A stretch of DNA of 10,275 bases from Pseudomonadota bacterium. Lineage in GTDB: Bacteria > Myxococcota_A > Bradymonadia > UBA4248. The notes below the pieces were generated by a model. It made no database searches, was not told where the DNA came from, and worked only from the letters and a program-made list of their open reading frames with translations. Position numbers and translations under genes: made by a program. Location: NCBI GenBank assembly GCA_009786045.1, contig WQTY01000039.1:1-10275 (forward strand), written 5' to 3'. Shown here one piece after another: positions 1 to 6,819 of the stretch; the stretch's first letter is position 1; each line of letters begins with the position of its first letter.

Positions 1-19
1 GCTTTCGTTTCTCTGTCAT
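1..19 (-). CDS. 5' end of a leftward gene, product unknown (cut by window edge)
   Basis: Read on the minus strand, an ATG at 19-17 opens a frame MTEKRK that runs out of the window. It is preceded by a perfect AGGAGG (complement of 27-32) with a 7-base spacer, one of the best ribosome binding sites in the window. Six residues cannot be assigned to a family. The gene is divergent from the TerB-domain gene starting at 63, with about 43 bases between the two starts, so the two translation-initiation regions nearly touch and each promoter must overlap the other gene or lie in this gap. The start is inferred from signal quality only. Confidence 0.55.
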
Positions 20-26
20 GCGACCA

Positions 27-32
27 CCTCCT
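27..32 (-). promoter_or_regulatory. Ribosome binding site of the left-edge gene
   Basis: The + strand shows CCTCCT, which is AGGAGG on the minus strand, 7 bases before the ATG at 19-17. The match to the anti-Shine-Dalgarno core is complete. It is the main reason for calling a gene at the window edge. Confidence 0.6.
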
Positions 33-62
33 CTGTGATGATTCTAGCACAACTTAATTTTT

Positions 63-1436
63 TTGCTCAATTTTGTGTTGCCGATCCAGTTCATTTCCCT
101 TATATCCGTCGCAGTATTGGTACAGTTTCTTTTGTTTTTGAAAAAGCCTCCAAAACTTTTTGGCAATGTTGTAAAGAAAAAGACCATTGTCATCACAATG
201 TTTGTGCTCTATTTTTTTGCACTTCTTCCATTTATGATTTTACCCACTGCTTTAATATTGCTCTTTACCATCCAAATGATGGCGCTATACCAGAGAAAGG
301 CTACGCTTAAAAAGACGTATGACAAAAACAATGCCAGGCAGAAGTCATTGCTCATGCAAGATTCCGAACTCATCAATACACAAGCAGTACTTATAAAACG
401 TGAAACAGAACTCAATCATACGGAGGCAATGCTCACCGTACGTGAAGCCGAGCTCACCAATACAAAGGTGGCACTTACAAAACGTGAGACAGAACTCAAT
501 CATACGAAGGCAATGCTCACCGTACGTGAAGCCGAGCTCAGAGATACAAAGGCAGCACTTACAAAACCTGAGATCGAGTCCAGTGATACGGTGGCAATAC
601 TCGCCATGCAAGAGTCTGCCTCTTCTTCTAAAGCATATCATCACTTCGAGTTTATGCTTGAGATGGGTGCCTGGGTAAGCAAAGCTGATGAGAATATTGC
701 GGATGAAGAAATCGCTATGCTGCATCGTTGGATTCACGAGTCGGATTCGCTCAATGAACTCGAAAAGGCATCATTGTACGACAAATGCAATGAATTTTTG
801 AAATCACCGCTTGGTGTTCAAAATGTGAGACGCAAGCTCCTGTCGCTGAGCCAAACTGAAAAGGACGATATCCTTTATCGTATCAAATCTATTGTGCTTG
901 CAGACGGTAAAATTGAACCCCGCGAAGTTCAGCTGCTGAAATGGCTTTATCCATTGCTGCGTTTGCCCGCAGATAGGGTTGAGAGTGATCTCAAAGCATT
1001 TAAAGAAGGGATGAAAGCCATTGTACAAAGTCAGCACGATGACATACAAAGCACTTCTTCCATCGAAAACAATGCATCAGTTGAGAAAAATCATATTGTC
1101 AGCATGAGGCTAAAACCATGGAAGGATGATAAAGACGATGGATTTGAGCTTGATGATTTCGACGATGAGGATGAAGGCAATATGGATGCAGAAGCGCTCG
1201 ATCAGCCCCATCAGAATCTATTGCGTCGTTTGCTTACACAAGATACATGGACTCAAACAGCATTAGAGCGTGTTGTCAGAGAACACAAACTCATGACGAG
1301 CGGCGCAATAGAAGAAATCAACGATTGGAGTTATCGGCAAGGCTTTGATGAATTGATCGAAATAGATGTCGATAGTGTTTCTATTAAACGTAAGTATCTG
1401 GCGATGATTCGAAAAGAGCTGAATAGTGACGATTAA
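63..1436 (+). CDS. Membrane-anchored coiled-coil protein with TerB domain and TerB_C-like C-terminus
   Basis: First gene of a three-gene operon. Two hydrophobic helices (about residues 4-26 and 42-73) predict an inner-membrane anchor. Six 14-residue units (102-185, alternating ELNHT..ML and EL.NTK.AL types) follow and should form a coiled coil. Residues about 195-315 look like a TerB helical domain with two acidic half-motifs (SKADENIADEE, LADGKIEPRE). A very acidic linker (355-377) leads to a TerB_C-like tail (about 384-455, LMTSGAIEEINDWSY). Family knowledge: TerB_N/TerB_C proteins have been linked to predicted ATPases and helicases; tellurite resistance is not implied. I infer a membrane-bound scaffold or sensor for the next two proteins. 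The TTG start at 63 is the first start codon after an in-frame TAG at 45-47. It has no clear ribosome binding site; GTG 75 or ATG 198 are alternatives, and ATG 38 would need one fewer T in a T7 run. Confidence 0.8.
   Translation: MLNFVLPIQFISLISVAVLVQFLLFLKKPPKLFGNVVKKKTIVITMFVLYFFALLPFMILPTALILLFTIQMMALYQRKATLKKTYDKNNARQKSLLMQDSELINTQAVLIKRETELNHTEAMLTVREAELTNTKVALTKRETELNHTKAMLTVREAELRDTKAALTKPEIESSDTVAILAMQESASSSKAYHHFEFMLEMGAWVSKADENIADEEIAMLHRWIHESDSLNELEKASLYDKCNEFLKSPLGVQNVRRKLLSLSQTEKDDILYRIKSIVLADGKIEPREVQLLKWLYPLLRLPADRVESDLKAFKEGMKAIVQSQHDDIQSTSSIENNASVEKNHIVSMRLKPWKDDKDDGFELDDFDDEDEGNMDAEALDQPHQNLLRRLLTQDTWTQTALERVVREHKLMTSGAIEEINDWSYRQGFDELIEIDVDSVSIKRKYLAMIRKELNSDD
366..617 (+). 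repeat. Six 42-bp coding repeats, including an 84-bp tandem duplication
   Basis: Units start at 366, 408, 450, 492, 534 and 576, each encoding 14 residues (two heptads). The 84-bp blocks 408-491 and 492-575 agree at about 75 of 84 positions, and the 42-bp units 408-449 and 492-533 differ at one base. The outer units are more diverged. Loss or gain keeps the frame and would change only the length of the predicted coiled coil. Confidence 0.9.
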
Positions 1437-1442
1437 AGGAGA
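1436..1442 (+). promoter_or_regulatory. Ribosome binding site of the BrxD-like ATPase gene
   Basis: AAGGAGA overlaps the last base of the upstream TAA stop and lies 8 bases before the ATG at 1451. This supports the start and suggests translation follows on from the TerB-domain gene in one transcript. Confidence 0.7.
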
Positions 1443-1450
1443 TTATCGAA

Positions 1451-2773
1451 ATGGACGAACATGATATTCGTGAACAAGCGCTCAAACCAAAGGAAAGACA
1501 TGCTGTCATTGATGCGTTGCGTAATGGTGTGACGCCAGTCAAGGGCGTGGATCACGTTACTGTCGGACGAGATAAGGAAATTGACTCTTTCAAAAGAAAT
1601 GTTGCAAAAATCAAAGAGGATGGTGCAGCCTTTCGCTTTATTATTGGTGAATATGGTGCTGGTAAGAGCCATTTCCTCCATCTCGTGAGAAATCACGCCA
1701 TTAGCCAGGGATTGGTGACACTGCATGCCGACCTCACCCCTGAAAGACGCCTCCATCATTCGGGTGGATTTGCCAGAAATCTGTACGCAGAACTCATGAA
1801 AAATATGTCAAATCGAAGCAATCGAGATGGCGATGCCCTGAAATCTGTCGTCGAACGATTCATCACCAAATCGCAGGAGCAGGCCAAAAAGAAGGGACTC
1901 AATGAGAGGAAATTCATCGAAGACAGATTAAGCAGACTCACCGATGATGTCAGCGGTTATGACTTTGCAAAGGTCATTAGTGTTTATTGGAAAGCCTATG
2001 AACAAGACAACAAAGCGGACATGGAAACTGCCCTGCGATGGCTGCGAGGAGAATTCGCCAATAAAACTGAAATGCGAAAAGCATTTGGAAACGCCACAGA
2101 ACTGCGGACTATTATTGACGACACAAGCCTTTATCGAATGTTTAAATTGCTCGCCAGATTCGTTTGCTTAACGGGGTACGGTGGACTCATCATACTCATT
2201 GATGAAATGGCACTCTTGTATAAAATATCACACAAAAACTCACGTGAAAGCAATTACGAACAAATACTCGCTTATTATAACGACATCAATTCTGGCAGCG
2301 CAGAACACCTCGGGTTCGTGATGGCAGGCACCACAGATTTTTTAGAGTGCGAAAAAAGAGGCCTGTACAGTTATGGCGCGCTTAAGTCTCGCTTAGAAGA
2401 CAACAAATTTGCGCGCAAACAAAATCTGATTGATTATGATGCGCCCATGTTGAGACTCGATAACCTGTCACAGAATACATTGCTCGAATTGTTAAGAAAA
2501 ATTCGGCATGTCTATGCCTATGGCATAGAAAAGGATTATCTCGTTCCAGACGAGTGTCTTGATGCCTTTTATGCACATTGCTATCGAGGCATCGGTGCAG
2601 ACTGCTACCGCACACCGCGCAATACCGTCAGGGAATTTGTCAGCCTTTTGTCTATCATCGAACAAAACCCTGACAGATCCTGGCATGATTTCATAGATAA
2701 AGTCGAAATCAGGAAAGAGATTGTTCCAGACATACCAGACTTCGACGACAACCTAATCCCCTTTAAGCTGTGA
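1451..2773 (+). CDS. BrxD-like P-loop ATP-binding protein (DUF2791 type)
   Basis: The N-terminus (KERHAVIDALRNGVTPVKGVDHVTVGR, residues 14-40, continuing through DKEID) resembles BREX BrxD proteins, where a similar segment precedes the P-loop. Walker A is GEYGAGKS at 66-73. Walker B is GGLIILIDE at 244-252, and a sensor-like strand GFVMAGTTDF follows at 288-297. The C-terminus carries TPRNTVREFVSLL (388-400), as in the lid or winged-helix part of such ATPases. At 440 residues it is of normal length, with no broken motif. Role: BrxD is a predicted AAA+-like ATPase, and its biochemistry here is inferred, probably ATP-driven assembly or loading of the helicase encoded next. The gene begins 14 bases after the TerB-domain gene, and its stop TGA (2771-2773) overlaps a GTG of the helicase frame. 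The match is from memory of the family, not a search. Confidence 0.85.
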   Translation: MDEHDIREQALKPKERHAVIDALRNGVTPVKGVDHVTVGRDKEIDSFKRNVAKIKEDGAAFRFIIGEYGAGKSHFLHLVRNHAISQGLVTLHADLTPERRLHHSGGFARNLYAELMKNMSNRSNRDGDALKSVVERFITKSQEQAKKKGLNERKFIEDRLSRLTDDVSGYDFAKVISVYWKAYEQDNKADMETALRWLRGEFANKTEMRKAFGNATELRTIIDDTSLYRMFKLLARFVCLTGYGGLIILIDEMALLYKISHKNSRESNYEQILAYYNDINSGSAEHLGFVMAGTTDFLECEKRGLYSYGALKSRLEDNKFARKQNLIDYDAPMLRLDNLSQNTLLELLRKIRHVYAYGIEKDYLVPDECLDAFYAHCYRGIGADCYRTPRNTVREFVSLLSIIEQNPDRSWHDFIDKVEIRKEIVPDIPDFDDNLIPFKL

Positions 2774-2777
2774 GGGA
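2772..2777 (+). promoter_or_regulatory. Ribosome binding site deciding the helicase start
   Basis: GAGGGA overlaps the TGA stop of the ATPase gene and lies 4 bases before ATG 2782. The GTG at 2770, which overlaps that stop, has no comparable site at proper spacing, so ATG 2782 is preferred and the protein loses only four N-terminal residues. Confidence 0.55.
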
Positions 2778-2781
2778 ACCT

Positions 2782-5010
2782 ATGCCATGCAAAAAAGCGT
2801 ATGCCATGCTATCGCGAAATGTTCAGCGCTGGATGTACGACAAAGGCTTTGAAAGCCTGCGCGAAGTTCAATGCAAGGCCATTCCCTGCCTGATAGACGC
2901 GAACGCCGATGTCGTGATCAGCGCAGGCACGGCCTCGGGCAAGACTGAGGCTGCATTTCTGCCAGCATGCTCAAGAATTGACGCAGACAAACCACAAAGC
3001 ATTGGCATTCTCTACATCAGTCCACTCAAGGCGCTGATCAACGATATGAAGGAGCGCCTGGACTCGCTGGGTAAATGCCTCGATCTGCCTGTAACGCCCT
3101 GGCATGGTGATGTCGCACAAGCACTCAAGAAACCACAGAAAGATAACCCCCGCGGCATTCTGTTGATAACCCCGGAATCACTCGAAGCAAGACTAATGCT
3201 GCAAATGCCTTGGTGTAAAACAGCATTTCATTCGACATGCTACATTATCATCGACGAATTCCATGCGTTCATTGGATCGGTGCGCGGACGCCAACTGCAA
3301 TCTCTGCTCCACCGTCTCGAAGCTTTGATCGGAAGAAAAATTCCACGAATCGCCCTGAGTGCAACGCTTGAAAATTTAGATGGCGTCGTAGCCGCCTTGC
3401 GCCCACAACATTCAAACTATCCCTATCACATCGTGCAAGATGATGTTTCCGGAGAAGTACACCTATTCCTCAAGGGATATCGAGAGTATTCCGAATACAT
3501 AAACGATACAGATACAGAAGACGATATGGACGCAAATCCAGACGATGATGATTTGTTGCCCAAAGATGATTCCAAACGAATGGTCAAGGACATCTATCGG
3601 GTATTGCATAATGGAAAATCTCATTTGCTATTTGCCAGCAGCCGTAGTCTCACCGAAACGTTGACGGCAAAACTTACGAAACTATGTAAAGAAGAGGATT
3701 TTCCAAATGAATTCTTCCCCCATCATGGAAATCTATCGGCCGATCTTCGAGAGAAACTCGAATCACGCATGCGTAAAGGTCGCAAACCCACAACGGCTGT
3801 ATGTACAGTAACACTCGAATTGGGTATCGACATCGGAAGCGTCGACTCCGTGGTCATGGTTTCTGCGCCACACGCCGTTTCGAGCCTCCGACAACGCCTG
3901 GGAAGATCGGGACGACGCGGAAAACCTGCCATCATGCGGTTTTACATGACCGAAAGTTTCATCGAAAAAGACACCCACATCATCGACCAATTACGGCTGA
4001 AGACGATACAAACCCTCGCCACGATCGAATTGCTGCGCAAACGCGCTTACGAACCCGCACAAGATGAGGCCTATCACTTTTCGACGCTGACGCAGCAGAC
4101 ACTTTCATTGACTGCGCAATATGGCAGCATGAGTGCAGAAAGACTTTGGACACTGCTATGCAAAACAGGCCCATTTCGCAATATTTCCTACGAAATGTAT
4201 TGCACTCTCCTGCGTTCACTTGGACTTCATGCACTCATCATTCAAATGAATGATGGCCAACTCGTTTTGGGCACTGAGGGCGAAAAACTGACAGGATATT
4301 TCAGTTTCTATACGGCATTTGTCACCTCTGCAGAATACCTGTTGGTTTACGAAGGTAAAATCCTTGGCTCAATTCCCATTAGCACGCCGCTGGAGGTTGG
4401 CCAAAATATTACCTTTGCTGGCCGTCACTGGACTGTCCTGTCTATCGACGAGCAGAAACGCAGAATCGAACTCGCCGCTTCCAATACCGGCGGCCCCCTG
4501 CGTTTTCAGAGCAGTAGCTTGATGATTCACGACATCATTCGTCAAGAAATGCGTAACATCTATTGCCAACGCCTTCTCCCGCAATATTTAAACAACACCG
4601 CAAAAGGCATCGTGATCGAAGGCTATGACATCTTCCATGCACTGGGCTTAAGCGAGAATTGTGTCGTAGCACATGGCGGAGGCATTCTCGTTTTTCCATG
4701 GCGCGGCGACAGTGTCACCCAAACCATCGTTTTTTTGCTCAAAGATGCGGGCCTTAATGCAGTGGCATCCGACGCTATCATCGACATTGCGTTGTGCGAC
4801 CAGGAAGTATTCAATCAGAAGATTAAAAATATTCTTAATGGTCCTCCACCCACTGAAGAATATCTTGGGAAGTTTTTCGAAGATCGAATTGAAGAGAAAT
4901 ACGACCGCTATATCTCTGAAACATTGCGCGGCTTAGCCTATGTGCGAAGAAACATGGACATTCAAGGTGCTTTGAATTGGATGCGTGACTATCGCTTGAG
5001 CCTCCCATAG
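2782..5010 (+). CDS. BrxHI/Lhr-like superfamily 2 DEAD/DEAH helicase
   Basis: Numbered from GTG 2770, the core motifs are complete: Q-type segment REVQCKAIP (31-39), motif I AGTASGKTE (52-60), Ia SPLKAL (84-89), Ib TPESLEA (134-140), motif II DEFH (162-165), III SAT (197-199), V TLELGIDIG (348-356) and VI QRLGRSGRRG (375-384). DEFH in place of DEAD/DEVH is typical of Lhr-like enzymes. The C-terminal half has an Lhr-like beta segment (about 519-578: AEYLLVYEGKILGSIP, FAGRHWTV, NTGGPLRF). A strongly acidic insert (246-267) lies between the two RecA-like domains. It should be an ATP-driven nucleic-acid translocase of about 742 residues, close to BREX BrxHI in plan. BrxHI accompanies BrxD in type 2 BREX, and the same pairing here supports both calls. 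The substrate (DNA or RNA) and polarity cannot be read from sequence. Last gene of the operon. Confidence 0.9.
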   Translation: MPCKKAYAMLSRNVQRWMYDKGFESLREVQCKAIPCLIDANADVVISAGTASGKTEAAFLPACSRIDADKPQSIGILYISPLKALINDMKERLDSLGKCLDLPVTPWHGDVAQALKKPQKDNPRGILLITPESLEARLMLQMPWCKTAFHSTCYIIIDEFHAFIGSVRGRQLQSLLHRLEALIGRKIPRIALSATLENLDGVVAALRPQHSNYPYHIVQDDVSGEVHLFLKGYREYSEYINDTDTEDDMDANPDDDDLLPKDDSKRMVKDIYRVLHNGKSHLLFASSRSLTETLTAKLTKLCKEEDFPNEFFPHHGNLSADLREKLESRMRKGRKPTTAVCTVTLELGIDIGSVDSVVMVSAPHAVSSLRQRLGRSGRRGKPAIMRFYMTESFIEKDTHIIDQLRLKTIQTLATIELLRKRAYEPAQDEAYHFSTLTQQTLSLTAQYGSMSAERLWTLLCKTGPFRNISYEMYCTLLRSLGLHALIIQMNDGQLVLGTEGEKLTGYFSFYTAFVTSAEYLLVYEGKILGSIPISTPLEVGQNITFAGRHWTVLSIDEQKRRIELAASNTGGPLRFQSSSLMIHDIIRQEMRNIYCQRLLPQYLNNTAKGIVIEGYDIFHALGLSENCVVAHGGGILVFPWRGDSVTQTIVFLLKDAGLNAVASDAIIDIALCDQEVFNQKIKNILNGPPPTEEYLGKFFEDRIEEKYDRYISETLRGLAYVRRNMDIQGALNWMRDYRLSLP

Positions 5011-5024
5011 GGCAATCACAACAC

Positions 5025-5053
5025 GGGGGGGTAAGTTCTCCTTAAATACCCCC
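5025..5053. terminator. Possible hairpin between convergent genes
   Basis: GGGGGTA (5027-5033) can pair with TACCCCC (5047-5053) around a 13-base loop, in the 50-base gap between the helicase stop and the convergent AlbA_2 gene. There is no T-run after it on either strand, so it is not a classical intrinsic terminator; it may only assist termination. Confidence 0.3.
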
Positions 5054-5060
5054 TCTCCAG

Positions 5061-6611
5061 CTAATCACTCTTGATCACTATCCACTTGCCTGCTTTTGTC
5101 GAACCTTCGCGTCTAATAAGCCCCTTATAAACCATTTTTCTTAATTGGTATTTGATACCATCAGACGTCAGACCAATCATGTCTGCCAATTCTTCGCGTG
5201 TAATTTCCGAATTTAACGCAATTGCTCGCAAAATTTTCTGGGTAGTTTTCTGAGTAGCTTTCAGAGTTTCTTTGGCGTTTCTTTGGCGTTTCTTTGGCGC
5301 TTCTTGGGTAGTTTCTTGGGTAGTTTCTTGGGTAGTTTCTTGGGTAGTTTCTTGGGTAGTTTCTTGGGTAGTTTCTTGGGTAGTTTCTTGGGTGGTTTCT
5401 TGGGCAGTTTCTTGGGTGGTTTCTTGGGTAGTATTTGCCTCAAACCCAGAGCCTGAAGATTTTTTCACGAACTGAATCTGAAACGTCAATCCGACCTCTA
5501 TCCATCGAAAGGCAATCTGCGGATAATCTCGCAATTCATCCGCGATCAACTTTAAGCCGTTCCCCCACTGATCGATAAAACCCAGCCGCTTGAATACGGG
5601 CGCAATAACCCTGTTTCTGACTTCGCTCTGGCGAAGATCCATGGCCGAAAATTTTATAGACGGCGGCAAAACGCCCGGACTCGTGATCTCTATCATATCG
5701 TCATAGATGGCGACCTTTACATCTCTGCCCAAAGCCGAGTAATCGCGATGCACAACGGCATTGCGTATGGCTTCTCTGACGGCTTTAATGGGGTATTCCC
5801 AGCGTGTAATCGTATGTACGCCTTCAACGGTTGCCCCCTGGTTAATGTGCCTCAAGACGAATAGGTATGCCTCTTCTGCTTGCAGGGCAATGTTGCCATA
5901 GAGGCTTTTCTGGTCAATAAAGACTTCAGACCCCGTGCCTTTGAACCTCGCGCATTCCACTTTGGCATAGTGAAACAGTGTATTGCGAAGCGAGTCATCC
6001 GAAAACAGCACCAAAGCATTTGTCGGGTACGCAATGCCATGGACATCCTTAATCAGATCGAGTTTACGCAACGCTTGGTCGTCCAATGCTTCGCCAGTTC
6101 TGTTCCTGTACTCCTCGCAGAAGGTATGAATGTCCAGATCTTTTGCCGATTTCTCCAGGACCAGTTCGCTATCAAACGAAATATTGCGTTTACGCCGATC
6201 CAATTCGGCGACAATCGCTTCATCTGCCAGACGATTGGTTGAGCCAACCCGAATATAGGTGCCATGCCGGTTTCCCTTATCTTTAAGATAGTAGGGCGGC
6301 AGACTGCCACGATAGATCATCACCCGTATGACAGGCTTGTCGCCTTCTGCAAGCAGTGTAATTTCGGGCAAAATAGGCGGATAACATCGGTCATGGATGA
6401 TGTTGCTGATTTGATCCACGATTCCGAACAGCTCGTCTTCAGGCAAGCCGGTTATTTCTCTCGGACTATCCTGAATGCCGACAAAAATCTCACCGCCTGC
6501 GTCATTGGCGAAAGCAATGGCTGTTTTCGCCAGCGATTCATTATCCGGCAACTCCCTCTTGAATTCCAGGCGCCGCCCTTCAGGCTGTCTAATGATTTCA
6601 TGAATGTTCAT
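5061..6611 (-). CDS. AlbA_2 / HATPase_c_4 regulator-like protein with TTQE repeat linker and winged helix
   Basis: Residues 1-125 form an AlbA_2 (Schlafen-like) domain: LEFKRE at 15-20, AFANDAGGEIFVGI at 33-46. Residues about 270-380 match the HATPase_c_4 region of RecG-like ATP-binding regulators: REAIRNAVVHRDY (279-291), SPGVLPP (311-317), GFIDQWGNGL (344-353). A linker holds eleven TTQE-type units (394-437), then a basic stretch. Residues about 458-512 are a winged helix (ITREELADMIGLTSDGIKYQLRKM...GLIRREG) expected to bind DNA. These proteins are usually called transcriptional regulators or ATP-binding proteins; some AlbA_2 proteins sit near defence genes, and the precise role is unknown. 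ATG 6611 is the first methionine, with only a weak GGGA upstream. The gene is convergent with the TerB-BrxD-BrxHI operon, so it is not in its transcript. Confidence 0.85.
   Translation of the reverse strand: MNIHEIIRQPEGRRLEFKRELPDNESLAKTAIAFANDAGGEIFVGIQDSPREITGLPEDELFGIVDQISNIIHDRCYPPILPEITLLAEGDKPVIRVMIYRGSLPPYYLKDKGNRHGTYIRVGSTNRLADEAIVAELDRRKRNISFDSELVLEKSAKDLDIHTFCEEYRNRTGEALDDQALRKLDLIKDVHGIAYPTNALVLFSDDSLRNTLFHYAKVECARFKGTGSEVFIDQKSLYGNIALQAEEAYLFVLRHINQGATVEGVHTITRWEYPIKAVREAIRNAVVHRDYSALGRDVKVAIYDDMIEITSPGVLPPSIKFSAMDLRQSEVRNRVIAPVFKRLGFIDQWGNGLKLIADELRDYPQIAFRWIEVGLTFQIQFVKKSSGSGFEANTTQETTQETAQETTQETTQETTQETTQETTQETTQETTQETTQEAPKKRQRNAKETLKATQKTTQKILRAIALNSEITREELADMIGLTSDGIKYQLRKMVYKGLIRREGSTKAGKWIVIKSD
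5267..5299 (-). repeat. Three 11-bp tandem repeats inside the AlbA_2 gene, frame-changing
   Basis: The + strand shows TTTCTTTGGCG three times (5267-5277, 5278-5288, 5289-5299) with no mismatch. As 11 is not a multiple of three, each copy is read in a different frame (PKKR, QRN, AKET). Read by hand, one extra copy puts the ribosome on CTC TGA right after the array, and one fewer leads to a TGA at 5163-5161. Either would delete most or all of the winged helix. Confidence 0.85.
5301..5432 (-). repeat. Eleven 12-bp tandem repeats encoding TTQE units
   Basis: Eleven head-to-tail copies of TTCTTGGGTAGT (+ strand). Seven consecutive copies (5301-5384) are identical; those at 5385, 5397 and 5409 each carry one or two substitutions, and the last is again consensus. 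Each copy encodes Thr-Thr-Gln-Glu (one Thr-Ala-Gln-Glu). Twelve bases keep the frame, so slippage changes linker length only. More diverged copies (TTQK, ATQK) continue at about 5236-5266. Confidence 0.92.
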
Positions 6612-6652
6612 TTGGCAGTTCCCATATTACGCAGATGAATCGCACCGATATA

Positions 6653-6681
6653 GATGTATCACGACTCCCGGTGTCCGGCAA
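6653..6681 (-). promoter_or_regulatory. Possible promoter of the AlbA_2 gene
   Basis: On the minus strand TTGCCG (complement of 6676-6681) and TACATC (complement of 6653-6658) are separated by 17 bases, with 41 bases from the -10-like box to the ATG at 6611. They match the sigma-70 consensus at 4 of 6 and 3 of 6 positions. The spacing is right, but the boxes are weak. Confidence 0.25.
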
Positions 6682-6701
6682 AGCGCGGGTTTGAAGTTTA
6701 C

Positions 6702-6776
6702 CCCACAAGCGATGCGCAGCATCGCAGGGGGGGTCGGGGGATTGGGGGCAGCGCCCCCAAGTGCCCACAAAAAAAC
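6702..6776. repeat. Structured intergenic repeat, copy A
   Basis: Begins CCCACAAGCGATGC, folds as GCGATGC-GCA-GCATCGC, continues CAGGGGG, has a second stem TTGGGGGC-AGC-GCCCCCAA, and ends CCCACAAAAAAAC. The same order of blocks occurs in copy B at 6979-7041, with different but still paired stem bases. Confidence 0.65.
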
Positions 6777-6810
6777 GCGGTGGCGTATTCGCAAAGCGAA
6801 TAGCCACCGC
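6769..6810 (-). terminator. Intrinsic terminator reading leftward (tldD-pmbA operon)
   Basis: On the minus strand a long stem (6777-6784 with 6803-6810, and 6786-6792 with 6796-6802, one bulged base, loop of three) is followed after one base by seven T (complement of 6769-6775). Stable stem plus T-run is the classical Rho-independent form. It lies about 240 bases past the pmbA stop, so it would end that transcript before the AlbA_2 gene. It overlaps the edge of repeat copy A. Confidence 0.55.
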
Positions 6811-6819
6811 CGCAGCCCG

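Noticed and set aside
35..310. Rightward 91-residue frame starting GTG/ATG at 35-38
   Set aside because: It overlaps the TerB gene in another frame, lacks family features and a ribosome binding site. Its only value is the possible frameshift at the T7 run.
63..1436. Tellurite resistance as the function of the TerB-domain gene
   Set aside because: The name comes from the ter operon; the context with BrxD-like and BrxHI-like proteins gives no support for metal resistance.
3723..4234. Frames opposite to and within the helicase gene
   Set aside because: The helicase motifs V and VI lie in this stretch in the main frame; the others are shadows.
5301..5432. CRISPR-like array
   Set aside because: Units are contiguous 12-mers without spacers and lie inside a coding sequence.
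5261..5475. Repetitive proteins VVSW... (+) and LPKK... (-) in the repeat array
   Set aside because: A 12-bp repeat without stops leaves several frames open automatically; only the TTQE frame connects the AlbA_2 domain with the winged helix.
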